Positions 7,895 to 16,911 of a stretch of 64,000 nt of DNA are shown piece after piece (position 1 is the stretch's first letter; the number at the start of each line of letters is the position of its first letter). The notes under the pieces were generated by a model, which was given only the letters and a program-made list of their open reading frames with translations, ran no database searches and was not told the DNA's origin. A program made the translations under genes and the position numbers. Source of the stretch: a bacterium (GTDB lineage Bacteria > Zixibacteria > MSB-5A5 > GN15 > FEB-12); contig JADJGQ010000001.1 in the NCBI GenBank assembly GCA_016708025.1, positions 1,364,001 to 1,428,000 of the forward strand. The letters are read 5' to 3'.

Positions 7895-9139
7895 CTACAG
7901 ATTCTTGATGATCGCGCTGGCGAAGCCCGAAGTCGGGACTTTCGTCGCGCCGGTCATCTGGCGTTCCAGATCGTACGTCACGGTCTTCTGACCGATCGTC
8001 TTCTCCAGCGCCTTTTCAATCGCGTCCGCTGATTCGCCCCAGCCCATATATCTGAGCATCAGCACCGCCGACAACAACAACGAACCGGGGTTCGCCATAT
8101 CTTTGTCAGTGTACTTGGGAGCGGAACCGTGGGTCGCTTCGAACAGACCGATGAAATCGCCGATATTGGCGCCCGGCGCCATGCCGAGTCCGCCAACCTG
8201 CGCCGCGCAGGCATCGGAGAGATAGTCACCGTTCAGGTTCGGCGTGGCGAGCACGTCGTATTCTTCTGGACGGAGCAGTGCCTGCTGGAACATCGAATCA
8301 GCAATACGATCTTTGATGACGATCTTGCCGTTCGGCACCTTGCCGCCGAATTTGTCGAACTGGTCGGCCTCGGTGATGAACTTATCACCGAATTCCTTCT
8401 TGGCGACTTCGTAGCCCCAATCACGGAATGCGCCTTCGGTGTACTTCATGATATTCCCTTTGTGCACCAGGGTCACCGACGCGCGATTGTTGTCGATCGC
8501 GTAGGTGAGCGCTTTGCGCACGAGGCGTTTCGAGCCAGTCGCCGAGATCGGCTTGATACCGATACCGGAATCCGGGCGGATCGATGTCTTCATGGTTTTG
8601 TTCAACCAACCGATCACCTTGGCGACGTCCTTGGAGCCTTTCTTCCACTCGATACCGGCGTAGACATCCTCGGTATTTTCGCGGAAGATCACGATGTTCA
8701 TCTTTTCCGGATGAACCACCGGCGAACCGACACCGGGGAAATAGCGGACCGGACGGACGCAGGCATAAAGGTTCATCACCTGGCGAAGGGTCACGTTAAT
8801 GGAGCGGAAACCGCCGCCGATCGGCGTGGTGAGCGGTCCCTTGAGCGCGACGACATACTTCTTGATAGCGTCAATCGTCTCTTTCGGCAGAACTTCGCCG
8901 TACAGCTCGATCGCCCGCTCGCCGGCATATACGTCCATCCAGTTGACCTGGCGCTTGCCGCCGTAAGATTTCTGGACAGCAGCGTCGACCACGCGACGGG
9001 TTGCTTTCATGATGTCGCGGCCGATACCGTCACCCTCGATCACCGGGATGATCGGGTCGTTCGGCACGACCATCTTTTTGTTCTTTACCGTGATAGCTGA
9101 GCCTTTCGGCACCACGATATGTTTGTATTTCGAAGCCAT
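7895..9139 (-). CDS. icd: NADP-dependent isocitrate dehydrogenase
   Basis: Oxidatively decarboxylates isocitrate to 2-oxoglutarate (or the reverse in a reductive cycle). At 414 aa it matches the E. coli-type dimeric enzyme. Ser113 in GGGFRSINVTLRQ aligns by number with the E. coli substrate-binding/phosphorylation serine. IEGDGIG lies near residue 35, FRENTEDVYAGIE is present, and HGSAPKY keeps the Lys-Tyr pair that specifies NADP rather than NAD. An AGGAG site lies 5-6 nt before the ATG. It follows mdh by 11 nt, within the racemase-mdh-icd unit, and feeds the 2-oxoglutarate:ferredoxin oxidoreductase encoded just upstream in the same direction. Confidence 0.97.
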   Translation of the reverse strand: MASKYKHIVVPKGSAITVKNKKMVVPNDPIIPVIEGDGIGRDIMKATRRVVDAAVQKSYGGKRQVNWMDVYAGERAIELYGEVLPKETIDAIKKYVVALKGPLTTPIGGGFRSINVTLRQVMNLYACVRPVRYFPGVGSPVVHPEKMNIVIFRENTEDVYAGIEWKKGSKDVAKVIGWLNKTMKTSIRPDSGIGIKPISATGSKRLVRKALTYAIDNNRASVTLVHKGNIMKYTEGAFRDWGYEVAKKEFGDKFITEADQFDKFGGKVPNGKIVIKDRIADSMFQQALLRPEEYDVLATPNLNGDYLSDACAAQVGGLGMAPGANIGDFIGLFEATHGSAPKYTDKDMANPGSLLLSAVLMLRYMGWGESADAIEKALEKTIGQKTVTYDLERQMTGATKVPTSGFASAIIKNL

Positions 9140-9150
9140 TGGCTCTCCTC

Positions 9151-10077
9151 TTAGTACTTCAATACCTGAAGATGTTCTTTATACGTGGCGGCAGATTTCT
9201 GCAGCGCCTCAAGTTCGTTCTTGTCGAGCTTCAGTTCAAGGATCTTTTCGATGCCGTTGGCGCCGAGGACAACCGGCACGCCAATGTAGATATCCTTGAT
9301 GCCATACTGGCCGGTCAACATCGCGGAGGCTGCCAGGGTACGCTTTTCATCAGAGAATACGGCTTTGACCATATCGACCGAGGCCGCCGCCGGAGCGTAG
9401 AATGCCGAGCCGGTCTTGAGGAGACGAACGATCTCGCCGCCGCCGTCAGCGGTACGGGCGCAGATAGCGTCGATCTTCTCTTTCGGCATCAGTTCTGCGA
9501 TCGGCACGCCGCCAACTGTGGTGTAGCGCGGAAGCGGAACCATCGTGTCGCCATGACCGCCCAGCACCATCGCCTGGACATCCGTGACTGCACAGCCGAG
9601 CTCCATCGCGATAAACGTGCGGAAGCGGATAGAATCCAGCACGCCAGCCTGACCGAATACTTTGTTGGTCTTGAAGCCGGTGACCTTGAACATATGGAAA
9701 GTCATCAGGTCGAGCGGATTCGAAACGACAAGCACAAACGCATTCGGCGCATACTTCTTGATGTTCTCTGCGGCCATGCCGACTATCTCGGCATTCTTGA
9801 TCAACAGATCTTCGCGGGTCATGCCGGGTTTACGGGCAAGTCCGGCGGTCATGACAACGATGTCAGCGCCTTTGATATCAGCGTAGTCATTGGAACCGGT
9901 GACACGGCTGTTGTAGCCGCGAACCGGACCGGCCTGAGTCAAGTCAAGAGCTTTGCCTTGTGGAATACCTTCGACGATATCAACCAGCACGATATCCGCG
10001 AAATTCGCTTCCGCGAGATACAGTGCGCATGACGCACCGACGTTACCAGCGCCGATGACGGCGATCTTCTTGTTCAT
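9151..10077 (-). CDS. mdh: malate dehydrogenase (LDH-like type)
   Basis: NAD-dependent interconversion of malate and oxaloacetate. The 308-aa protein is of the LDH-like MDH class: GAGNVG (residues 9-14), Asp at the end of strand 2 in IVLVDIVEG (NAD preference), the substrate arginines in GLARKPGMTRED, VVSNPLD, and the active-site His in GGHGDTMVP. GAAGG-like ribosome-binding sequence precedes the ATG. The gene starts within the last 4 nt of the LarA-like gene (overlap 10074-10077), so the two are coupled, which suggests they share malate as substrate (inference). Confidence 0.96.
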   Translation of the reverse strand: MNKKIAVIGAGNVGASCALYLAEANFADIVLVDIVEGIPQGKALDLTQAGPVRGYNSRVTGSNDYADIKGADIVVMTAGLARKPGMTREDLLIKNAEIVGMAAENIKKYAPNAFVLVVSNPLDLMTFHMFKVTGFKTNKVFGQAGVLDSIRFRTFIAMELGCAVTDVQAMVLGGHGDTMVPLPRYTTVGGVPIAELMPKEKIDAICARTADGGGEIVRLLKTGSAFYAPAAASVDMVKAVFSDEKRTLAASAMLTGQYGIKDIYIGVPVVLGANGIEKILELKLDKNELEALQKSAATYKEHLQVLKY

Positions 10078-11348
10078 ATTACCTTCTCTCTTGTTGAAGC
10101 AGTGGATTGTATAGTGTCATTTGTAGACAGGACAGTGTGAGCGGCGTCATGGACGACCGCCACACGGGAATTTCCATTAAGTTTGCCGCCAAGATATTCG
10201 GCTATATCATCAATTGGATGATAATACACTGTACTGACGACCGAATCCGGCAGCTCCGACTTGAGACAAACGCGAATGCGACGCTGGTGTAGTACCATCC
10301 GAGTCAGCTTGTGTGAGCCGAAGCGGTAGACGCCGTCACCGGGACGATTGTTTGCTGAGTCCCAGCGAGCCGCTTCATTAAAGAAGAAATCGGAGCCGAT
10401 CCCCTCTCTGCAGGCGGCAATATTGAGCAGCAAGCCGCCATCAACCACAGCCGCATGGCAATTCTCGACCGCCTTCTGAACCTGGTACAGGTTGTTATCG
10501 ATCGGCGGAAGTACCTCGCACAACACAGCGTCATATGGCTCGGTGATTCGGTGGGCGTACATCTTCTCCGCGATCTCGACCGCTCTCGTGAAACTCTTCT
10601 CAAGCTCACCAATACAAACAGCGCCGATACGGTGTGAAACATCCGCCACAAGTTGAATCGATAGGATCTTGAGGTTGCTGACCATCGGAAGCAGCGACTG
10701 AAGGTGTTCCGCCACCGGATTGCCTTCCAGTTTCAACGGAGCTGCTTCGAGTGAATTCGCCATGTTGTGGTTTCGTTCGGTGGTCGCAATATCGCACAAA
10801 CCGGGGAATATCCCCTTCCGCCCGCCTGTATATCCTGCAAAGTAATGCGGCTCGACTGATCCGATCACCACAATTCTCTCAAAATCAAGAGCCAGCTTGT
10901 TCACCAAGACCGATTGATCAAACGAGTCAACACCTACCTGCACCATTGAAGCTCTGTCCGTTGCGACATGGAAATGGAGCCGGGGGCGGACACGTTCGAG
11001 GAAGCGTCCAAAGATGGTTCGGTAGTGATCTTCGGTCGGTGGTTTGTGCGTGCCGGTGGCGATCAGGAAATGGGCGTGATCGACCACACCCGGATGCCGC
11101 TGCTCTATCCAACCCAGAACTTGTTCGGTGGGGGTATGGCGGAAGCCATCATTGACAACGAACAACAACGAAGAAGCGGAGAGGAATTGCTCCGCTCCGC
11201 TTCTATCACATTCAGCAACAAATTCTGAGTAACCGACCGGGGACTTGACATACGCCGGGGCAAAACTATCCACCGTCACAGACTTAGGCAGTGTGACTTG
11301 CAGATGCGACCCTCCATATGCCAACTGAATCTCCATGATCCACGTCAA
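10074..11348 (-). CDS. LarA-family nickel-pincer-type hydroxyacid racemase homologue
   Basis: Related to lactate racemase LarA, which uses a nickel-pincer nucleotide to racemise 2-hydroxyacids. Visible family residues: ATGTHKP (first catalytic-region His), PHYFAGYTGGRKGIFPG (second His, and the Lys that anchors the cofactor) and ERNHNMANS (third His). At 424 aa it has family length. LarA homologues acting on substrates other than lactate, malate included, are described. The 4-nt overlap with mdh makes malate racemase a reasonable but untested guess. No larB, larC or larE cofactor genes lie in the window. The TTG start has AGGA 7 nt upstream; an ATG at 11334-11336 is the alternative. Confidence 0.82.
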   Translation of the reverse strand: MTWIMEIQLAYGGSHLQVTLPKSVTVDSFAPAYVKSPVGYSEFVAECDRSGAEQFLSASSLLFVVNDGFRHTPTEQVLGWIEQRHPGVVDHAHFLIATGTHKPPTEDHYRTIFGRFLERVRPRLHFHVATDRASMVQVGVDSFDQSVLVNKLALDFERIVVIGSVEPHYFAGYTGGRKGIFPGLCDIATTERNHNMANSLEAAPLKLEGNPVAEHLQSLLPMVSNLKILSIQLVADVSHRIGAVCIGELEKSFTRAVEIAEKMYAHRITEPYDAVLCEVLPPIDNNLYQVQKAVENCHAAVVDGGLLLNIAACREGIGSDFFFNEAARWDSANNRPGDGVYRFGSHKLTRMVLHQRRIRVCLKSELPDSVVSTVYYHPIDDIAEYLGGKLNGNSRVAVVHDAAHTVLSTNDTIQSTASTREKVI

Positions 11349-11409
11349 CCCAACATCCTATGTGATCCTCTGCCCTCTTTTATGGTGGTGGGCAAGCCAC
11401 GCCAAAACG

Positions 11410-11820
11410 CTACTTCAGATCCGGGAAAAAGAAGGCGATCTCAACTTTCGCATTGTCATCCGAATCCGAGGCATGCACGGAGTTCTTTTCGATGTTTAAA
11501 CCGATCTCCCAGCGAAGTGTCCCGCAGGCAGCCTTTTCAGGATTGGTGGCGCCGATCAGAGCGCGCGTATCATCCACCGCGTTCTCTTTTTCGAGTACCA
11601 TCGGAACAACCAGCCCGGAAGTCATGAAGGCCACCAGGTCATTAAGGAATGGCTTCCCTTCATGCACGGCATAAAAGCGGCGGGCATCAGCCTCGGTCAG
11701 ACGAAGCATCCGCAGCGCCACCAGTTTGAAGCGGGCTTTTTCCAGACGATTGATCACATGACCGATCAGGTTTCTATCGGTCGCGTCCGGCTTAACCATC
11801 AACAAAGTTCTCGTTTTCAA
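11410..11820 (-). CDS. ndk: nucleoside diphosphate kinase
   Basis: Transfers the gamma-phosphate between nucleoside tri- and diphosphates through a phosphohistidine. The active-site motif NSVHASDS, the N-terminal RTLLMVKPDA and the nucleotide-binding ATNPEKAACGTLR are present; 136 aa is standard. A GTG at 11829 would add three residues, but it overlaps the GAGGTGA ribosome-binding site; the TTG at 11818-11820 sits 5 nt after that site and gives the family-typical start MKTRTLLMVKP. Lies 26 nt after korC; it could use or recycle GTP/ATP made by succinyl-CoA synthetase nearby. Confidence 0.95.
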   Translation of the reverse strand: MKTRTLLMVKPDATDRNLIGHVINRLEKARFKLVALRMLRLTEADARRFYAVHEGKPFLNDLVAFMTSGLVVPMVLEKENAVDDTRALIGATNPEKAACGTLRWEIGLNIEKNSVHASDSDDNAKVEIAFFFPDLK

Positions 11821-11846
11821 ACAGGTCACCTCAAAAACAGAGTTAG

Positions 11847-12419
11847 TTATTTCTTCAACTTCGCGGCTTCACGGAAGCCGATCTCGATCGCTTTGCGATT
11901 TTTGTCTTCGGTTCCTTTCGGAGCGCGAGACAACACCGCTTCGGTCAGGGCCGCCCGGGAAACGCACCCGGTCAGTTCACCGATCGCGGCCAGGGCGATC
12001 ACGTTGGCCACCATCACATGTCCGGCCTCTTCGCGAGCCAGGCGAGTGAACGGCAGACCATAATAATTCTCAGTCGGAACGTGCGTCACCAGTGTCGTAT
12101 CGACGACCAGTGTGCCACCTTCCTTCAGATCTTCGTAGTACTTGTCCATTGCCTCCTGCGTCATCGCGAGGAGCATGTCGAGCTTCATCGCCTTGGGATA
12201 GAATATCTCATTCGATGAAATGACGACATCGGACTTGGAGGCACCGCCGCGGGCTTCCGGACCATACGACTGGGTCTGGACGACATTTCGTCCGTCACCG
12301 CCGCCGATCGCTTCGCCGAGGATCACGGCCGCGAGGATCATCCCCTGTCCACCAGAACCGGAGAGACGGACCTCAAAGCGGTCCTGCGGAATCTCGATCT
12401 TATCAAGCAGTTTGGCCAT
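11847..12419 (-). CDS. korC: 2-oxoglutarate:ferredoxin oxidoreductase, gamma subunit
   Basis: Gamma subunit of the coenzyme-A-dependent 2-oxoacid:ferredoxin oxidoreductase. The 190-aa sequence has the family opening RLSGSGGQGMILAAVILGEA, then TQSYGPEARGGASKSDVVIS and ANVIALAAIGELTG. It follows korB by 2 nt. Together with korD, korA and korB it forms a four-subunit enzyme that makes succinyl-CoA, CO2 and reduced ferredoxin, or runs reductively. The sucCD genes upstream support 2-oxoglutarate as substrate. Confidence 0.95.
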   Translation of the reverse strand: MAKLLDKIEIPQDRFEVRLSGSGGQGMILAAVILGEAIGGGDGRNVVQTQSYGPEARGGASKSDVVISSNEIFYPKAMKLDMLLAMTQEAMDKYYEDLKEGGTLVVDTTLVTHVPTENYYGLPFTRLAREEAGHVMVANVIALAAIGELTGCVSRAALTEAVLSRAPKGTEDKNRKAIEIGFREAAKLKK

Positions 12420-12421
12420 GA

Positions 12422-13270
12422 TTACTTCCTCCCTGCCATTGCATCGACCATCCGCTGATATTCATCGCAGAACTCGGTTTTGACATTGTCTTCGTGCAGT
12501 TCACCGGTGATGATCTTCCCGCGAAGTTCCTCGGGCGTCATCGTTTTTGCCTTCGTCACTGGCACAGCCAGCTCCTTGAACATCTTGATCATGGAAACCG
12601 CATCCCCCTGCTTGTTGAGACGTCCGTAATAGGTATGGCAGTTGGACATAGCTTCAACCAGCGAGAAGCCGTTGTGTTGAATCGCCTTCATGATCAATTT
12701 CTCGAGCTGCGGCGCATGATGCACCGTCTGGCGTCCGACAAACGAGGCTCCCGCAGCCTGAGCAAGGGCGCAGGCATCAAAGGCCTTTTCGGCGTTCCCA
12801 TACGGTGTGGTCGTCGAGAACGAACCAGCCGGCGTGGTCGGCGAACCCTGGCCACCGGTCATGCCGTAGATGTAATTATTGATCAGAATGCAGGTGATAT
12901 CAATGTTGCGACGGCAGGCATGAATGAAATGGTTGCCGCCGATCGCGAGCGCGTCGCCGTCACCGGTGATGACGATAACCTTCATTTTAGGCTGGGCGAA
13001 TTTGGCGCCGGTCGCAAACGCCAGCGCTCGACCATGCGTCGTATGCAGTGAATTGAAATCAAGATAGACCGGCATACGGCTGGTACAGCCGATCCCGGAG
13101 ACCATGATCACCTCGTCCTTGTTCAGGCCCAGGTTATCGATCGCGCGGATCAAGGCGCTCATGACGATCCCGTTGCCGCATCCTGCACACCAGACAGAAG
13201 GGAACTTCTTCCGGGGACGAAGATACGACAGGATGACATCTGACTTATGTTTTTCGACGATAGTTGCCAT
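12422..13270 (-). CDS. korB: 2-oxoglutarate:ferredoxin oxidoreductase, beta subunit
   Basis: Thiamine-pyrophosphate-binding catalytic subunit (282 aa). It shows CAGCGNG near the N-terminus (Fe-S/TPP-region Cys residues), SGIGCTSR, HTTHGRALAFATG and the TPP motif GDGDALAIGGNHF...NNYIYGMTGGQ, as expected for Kor/Por-type beta chains. The start codon overlaps the last base of korA (position 13270), indicating coupled translation. Substrate assignment rests on the adjacent succinyl-CoA synthetase genes rather than on a specificity residue. Confidence 0.96.
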   Translation of the reverse strand: MATIVEKHKSDVILSYLRPRKKFPSVWCAGCGNGIVMSALIRAIDNLGLNKDEVIMVSGIGCTSRMPVYLDFNSLHTTHGRALAFATGAKFAQPKMKVIVITGDGDALAIGGNHFIHACRRNIDITCILINNYIYGMTGGQGSPTTPAGSFSTTTPYGNAEKAFDACALAQAAGASFVGRQTVHHAPQLEKLIMKAIQHNGFSLVEAMSNCHTYYGRLNKQGDAVSMIKMFKELAVPVTKAKTMTPEELRGKIITGELHEDNVKTEFCDEYQRMVDAMAGRK

Positions 13271-14406
13271 TACATCACCTCTTCCACTTTCTGGAGCAAC
13301 TGAAGCGGCGTCAGGATCTCTCCATCATATCGTTGCACCGTGTGGATCTCAATATCGCGCGGCAGGATGCGACGAACCTCGTGCACGATCTGCCCCATAT
13401 TCAGCTCTGCTACAATCACCTTGCGACAACGGGCGCAGAGTTCGATCAGCTGTTTGTCAGGGAATGGCCAGATCGTGTAGAGCTGGATCGAGCCAACTTT
13501 TGCTCCCGCCTTGCGGGCAATAGCCGCCGCCTGCATCGAAGTACGTGCTACCGTGCCATACGAAATGAAGGCGATTTCGGCATCATCCATCATCTCGACG
13601 CGCAGTTTAGTGATCTCGTCAGTGTAATTCTCGATCTTGTTTCTCAGCTTCTCCAGCTTCGGGAAAATTTCGTCTGCGCGGTTGGTCGAGAATCCCATGG
13701 TGTCATGAGTCAGACCGGTCACGTTGTAGCGGTATCCCTCGCCGTAGGCCGGCATCGGCGAGACCAGATTAGGGGTCATCGCAAACGGCTCGAACTGATC
13801 GGGCGGTGCGGTCGGCTTGATCCGATTGATCACCTGATACTCGCCCGGTTCCGGGATAGTGACCATTTCACGCATATGTCCAAGCACTTCATCCAGCAGA
13901 ATCGTCACCGGGGTCCGGAAACGCTCCGCCAGATTGAAAGCGCGAATGGTCTCGGTCAGAGTGTCATTGACCGACGATGGCGCAACGGCGATCGCCGTAT
14001 AGTCACCGTGCGTACCCCAGCGAGCCTGCATCGTATCCGACTGGCTCACTTTGGTCGGTAATCCGGTCGATGGTCCACCACGCTGTACATTGACGATAAC
14101 GCAGGGTGTTTCCGTCATATACGCGTAGCCGATATTTTCAAGCATCAGCGAAAAGCCGGGTCCGGAGGTTGCGGTCATCGCTTTGTGGCCGGTTATCGAA
14201 CCGGCGATCACCGCGGCGATCGACGCGATCTCATCTTCCATCTGGATGAATCGTCCGCCGATCTTGGGAAGTTCACGCGCACTCCCTTCGGCCAATTCGG
14301 TCGAAGGAGTGATCGGGTATCCGGCAAAGAAGCGCATACCGGAATAGATCGCCCCTTGAACGCAGGCGATATTCCCTTGCATCAATTTTCGTTTATGGTC
14401 TGCCAC
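13270..14406 (-). CDS. korA: 2-oxoglutarate:ferredoxin oxidoreductase, alpha subunit
   Basis: Pyrimidine-binding alpha chain of the Kor complex. Features: LMQGNIACVQGAI, the signature GYPITPSTE, QMEDEIASI, TATSGPGFSLM and QRGGPSTGLPTK; the C-terminal transketolase-like domain carries TIWPFPDK. Two GTG starts are possible. The one at 14416-14418 overlaps the korD stop (GTGA) but lacks a ribosome-binding site; the one at 14404-14406 has GAGG 6 nt upstream and is used here. Expressed with korD, korB and korC as one operon. Confidence 0.95.
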   Translation of the reverse strand: MADHKRKLMQGNIACVQGAIYSGMRFFAGYPITPSTELAEGSARELPKIGGRFIQMEDEIASIAAVIAGSITGHKAMTATSGPGFSLMLENIGYAYMTETPCVIVNVQRGGPSTGLPTKVSQSDTMQARWGTHGDYTAIAVAPSSVNDTLTETIRAFNLAERFRTPVTILLDEVLGHMREMVTIPEPGEYQVINRIKPTAPPDQFEPFAMTPNLVSPMPAYGEGYRYNVTGLTHDTMGFSTNRADEIFPKLEKLRNKIENYTDEITKLRVEMMDDAEIAFISYGTVARTSMQAAAIARKAGAKVGSIQLYTIWPFPDKQLIELCARCRKVIVAELNMGQIVHEVRRILPRDIEIHTVQRYDGEILTPLQLLQKVEEVM

Positions 14407-14414
14407 AACTCGCC

Positions 14415-14681
14415 TCACTTATAATTCGAGGTTATGGCGAAATCGGGGCAATGCTCCCAGCAGATCGCGCATTGAATACAATCGGCCGGACGGGCGAGCA
14501 CTGGTTTGCCGTCGCGGTCGGGTTCAAATACCTGCGTGGGACAGAAAGCGATACAGATATTGCACGCCTTGCACCACGACAGATTGATATTGAGCGGAGC
14601 CGGACCGTCCGTATAATCGAACTTGTTCTTCACCGGCTTTTTACCGGCGGCCGGTGTCGCTCCGATTGGTTCATCAGCCAT
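14415..14681 (-). CDS. korD: 2-oxoglutarate:ferredoxin oxidoreductase, delta (ferredoxin-like) subunit
   Basis: An 88-aa 2[4Fe-4S] ferredoxin-type subunit with two CxxCxxCxxxCP motifs (CKACNICIAFCP and CIQCAICWEHCP). Small separate delta chains of this type are typical of KorDABC enzymes. It probably passes electrons from the TPP site to free ferredoxin. GAGG lies about 7 nt before the ATG. It is the first kor gene, 54 nt after sucD, so the whole suc-kor set may be one transcript. Confidence 0.95.
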   Translation of the reverse strand: MADEPIGATPAAGKKPVKNKFDYTDGPAPLNINLSWCKACNICIAFCPTQVFEPDRDGKPVLARPADCIQCAICWEHCPDFAITSNYK

Positions 14682-14735
14682 CTCGTTACCTCTAGCGATT
14701 CATTGTGCGTTACACAACTACGACTCTTTTCTCTA

Positions 14736-15761
14736 CTATTTACGCTTTTTCGGCAGAAGCGCAACTCTTTTAGTCCCTTTTTTCACAATCTTCGTTTTCG
14801 ACGCTGTTTTTTTCGTTTTCAGTGCCGTCTTCGCCGTTTTGGGAGCCGATTTCCCCTTTTTCATAGCAGGTTTCGTCGACTTTTTAGTACGTTTTTTCAT
14901 CAATTCGGTAAGAAGAATCGGTATCTCCGTCGGCGAAAACGCCACCGGAATGCCAACCTTGTTTAGTGCTTCTATCTTCTCTTTTGCAGTGCCACTGCCG
15001 CCGGAAATGATAGCTCCGGCATGCCCCATCCGCTTGCCGGGCGGTGCTGTCTGACCGGCAATAAATGATACGACCGGCTTGGTCACTTTCTTCTTGATGA
15101 ATTCCGCAGCCATCTCTTCATCGGAACCACCTATCTCACCGAGCATGACAATCGCCTTGGTCTCATTGTCCGCCTGGAAAGCCTCGAGGCAGTCGATGAA
15201 GTTAGTGCCGTTGACCTGGTCACCGCCAATTCCAACGCACGTTGTCTGTCCCATGCCGGCCTGGGTCAGCGCCCAGATCGCTTCATAGGTCAAGGTCCCT
15301 GAACGCGAGACTACGCCGACATTCCCCTTCTTTATGATATTACCTGGGAGAATACCAACTTTGCTCAACTCAGGCGAAATGAGACCGGGGCAGTTCGGTC
15401 CGATCAGGCGGACGCCTTTCTGGCGAAGGTACGGCAGGACCTTCATCATGTCATTGGCTGGAACACCTTCGGTGATGCAGACGATCAGCTTTACACCGGC
15501 ATCGGCCGCTTCGAAGATCGCATCAACCGAGAACGCCGGCGGAACATAAATGACCGAGCAATTGGCGCCGGTCGCCTTGACTGCTTCTTCCATCGTATTG
15601 AAGACCGGAATAGATCCGATCTTGGTACCACCCTTGCCGGGAGTAACTCCGCCGACAACATCGGTACCGTACTTCTTCATCTGTTCCGCGTGGAAGGAAC
15701 CATCACGGCCGGTGATCCCCTGGACCACCACTTTCGTCTTTTTGTCTATGAATATTGCCAT
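14736..15761 (-). CDS. sucD: succinyl-CoA synthetase alpha subunit with a lysine-rich C-terminal tail
   Basis: Interconverts succinyl-CoA + NDP + Pi and succinate + NTP + CoA. Residues 1-~287 are a complete SucD: FIDKKTKVVVQGITGRDGSFH, GPNCPG, SRSGTLTYE, and the phosphohistidine loop GHAGAIISGGSGTA. A ~54-residue tail follows, with about 21 Lys, plus Ala, Thr, Ser and Pro, resembling histone-H1-like or nucleoid-protein tails. SucD normally ends near residue 290, so the tail is additional. AGGAG precedes the ATG at 6-7 nt. It follows sucC by 10 nt. The tail is encoded at about 14739-14900. Confidence 0.96.
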   Translation of the reverse strand: MAIFIDKKTKVVVQGITGRDGSFHAEQMKKYGTDVVGGVTPGKGGTKIGSIPVFNTMEEAVKATGANCSVIYVPPAFSVDAIFEAADAGVKLIVCITEGVPANDMMKVLPYLRQKGVRLIGPNCPGLISPELSKVGILPGNIIKKGNVGVVSRSGTLTYEAIWALTQAGMGQTTCVGIGGDQVNGTNFIDCLEAFQADNETKAIVMLGEIGGSDEEMAAEFIKKKVTKPVVSFIAGQTAPPGKRMGHAGAIISGGSGTAKEKIEALNKVGIPVAFSPTEIPILLTELMKKRTKKSTKPAMKKGKSAPKTAKTALKTKKTASKTKIVKKGTKRVALLPKKRK

Positions 15762-15771
15762 GGTTGACTCC

Positions 15772-16911
15772 TTATGCCTCCACTCCGGCCAAATTGATCG
15801 CTTTTTTTACCACTCCGTCAAGCGTATCCGCGGTCGGGAGTTTGTAGCTGGCCAGGATCTTTTGTGCTTCCTTTTCATTGGTGCCGGTAAGTCGAATAAC
15901 GATCGGCACGCGCGGCTTCAATTCATTCAGAGCGGCGACAATCCCGTTGGCGACATCGTCGCACCGAGTAATACCGCCAAAGATATTGAAGAGGATCGCC
16001 TTCACATTCGGGTCGCTCAGAATGATCTGCATCGCTGTCACTACCTTTTGCGGATTGGATGAGCCACCAATATCCAGGAAGTTCGCCGGCTCTCCGCCAT
16101 ATCGTTTGACCAGATCCATCGTCGCCATCGCCAGTCCTGCGCCGTTGACGATGCAGCCGATATTACCATCAAGCTTGACAAACGAAAGGTCTGCTTCGCG
16201 AGCCTTCACTTCCGCCGGGTCTTCCGCATCCAGATCGCGCATTTCTGCGATCCTCTTCTGGCGGAACAGCCCGTTGTCGTCAACATTGAGTTTAGCGTCC
16301 AGAGCGATCACATTACCACCGGCAGTGGTTATGAGCGGGTTGATCTCAACAAGCGATGCATCATACTTCCAGAACAGACCGTACAGCTTCATGATGATGT
16401 CCGCTGCCTGACGGACCTGATTGATATCACGGTAAAGTTTGTAGGCCAGATTGCGGGCCTCAAAGACCTGTAGCCCACGGACCGGATCGACATACAGCTT
16501 GTGGATCTTCTCAGGGGTCTTGGCGGCTACTTCTTCAATGTCCACGCCGCCTGCAGCGGAGACCATGATGACCGGTCGCTTGGTGACGCGGTCAAGAATG
16601 ATGCCGACATATGATTCCGAGAGTATGTCCTCGGCAACTGTGACCAGAACCTTTTTCACAGTCAATCCCTTGATATCCATACCCAGGATCTTCTGGGCCA
16701 GTACTCGGGCAGCTTCGGCGTTTTCGGCGAACTTGACGCCGCCGGCCTTGCCGCGACCGCCGACATGGACCTGTGCCTTCACCATGACAGCTTTGTTGAA
16801 CTTTTCAGCGATGCTGAATGCTTCGGCAGGGGTAGTCGCAATCGACCCGCCCGGCACCGGAATACCGGCATCAGCAAACAGCTCCTTGGCCTGATACTCG
16901 TGGATCTTCAT
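15772..16911 (-). CDS. sucC: succinyl-CoA synthetase beta subunit
   Basis: ATP-grasp subunit that binds the nucleotide and forms the succinyl-phosphate site with SucD. The 379-aa sequence has MKIHEYQAKELF at the start, KAQVHVGGRGKAGGVK, LVEINPL (metal/nucleotide region), NGAGLAMATMDL, GGSSNPQKV and FNIFGGITRCDDVANG, all hallmarks of SucC. Its ATG overlaps the stop of the CCA-adding-enzyme homologue by 4 nt (ATGA), so it is coupled to that unrelated gene. It starts the suc-kor segment. Confidence 0.97.
   Translation of the reverse strand: MKIHEYQAKELFADAGIPVPGGSIATTPAEAFSIAEKFNKAVMVKAQVHVGGRGKAGGVKFAENAEAARVLAQKILGMDIKGLTVKKVLVTVAEDILSESYVGIILDRVTKRPVIMVSAAGGVDIEEVAAKTPEKIHKLYVDPVRGLQVFEARNLAYKLYRDINQVRQAADIIMKLYGLFWKYDASLVEINPLITTAGGNVIALDAKLNVDDNGLFRQKRIAEMRDLDAEDPAEVKAREADLSFVKLDGNIGCIVNGAGLAMATMDLVKRYGGEPANFLDIGGSSNPQKVVTAMQIILSDPNVKAILFNIFGGITRCDDVANGIVAALNELKPRVPIVIRLTGTNEKEAQKILASYKLPTADTLDGVVKKAINLAGVEA

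Noticed and set aside
8129..9100. Long open frame opposite icd
   Set aside because: Antisense shadow of icd; no ribosome-binding site or recognisable domain.
14515..14540. GGTTCAAATACC resembling a tRNA T-arm
   Set aside because: It encodes part of the KorD ferredoxin between its Cys motifs; no cloverleaf forms.
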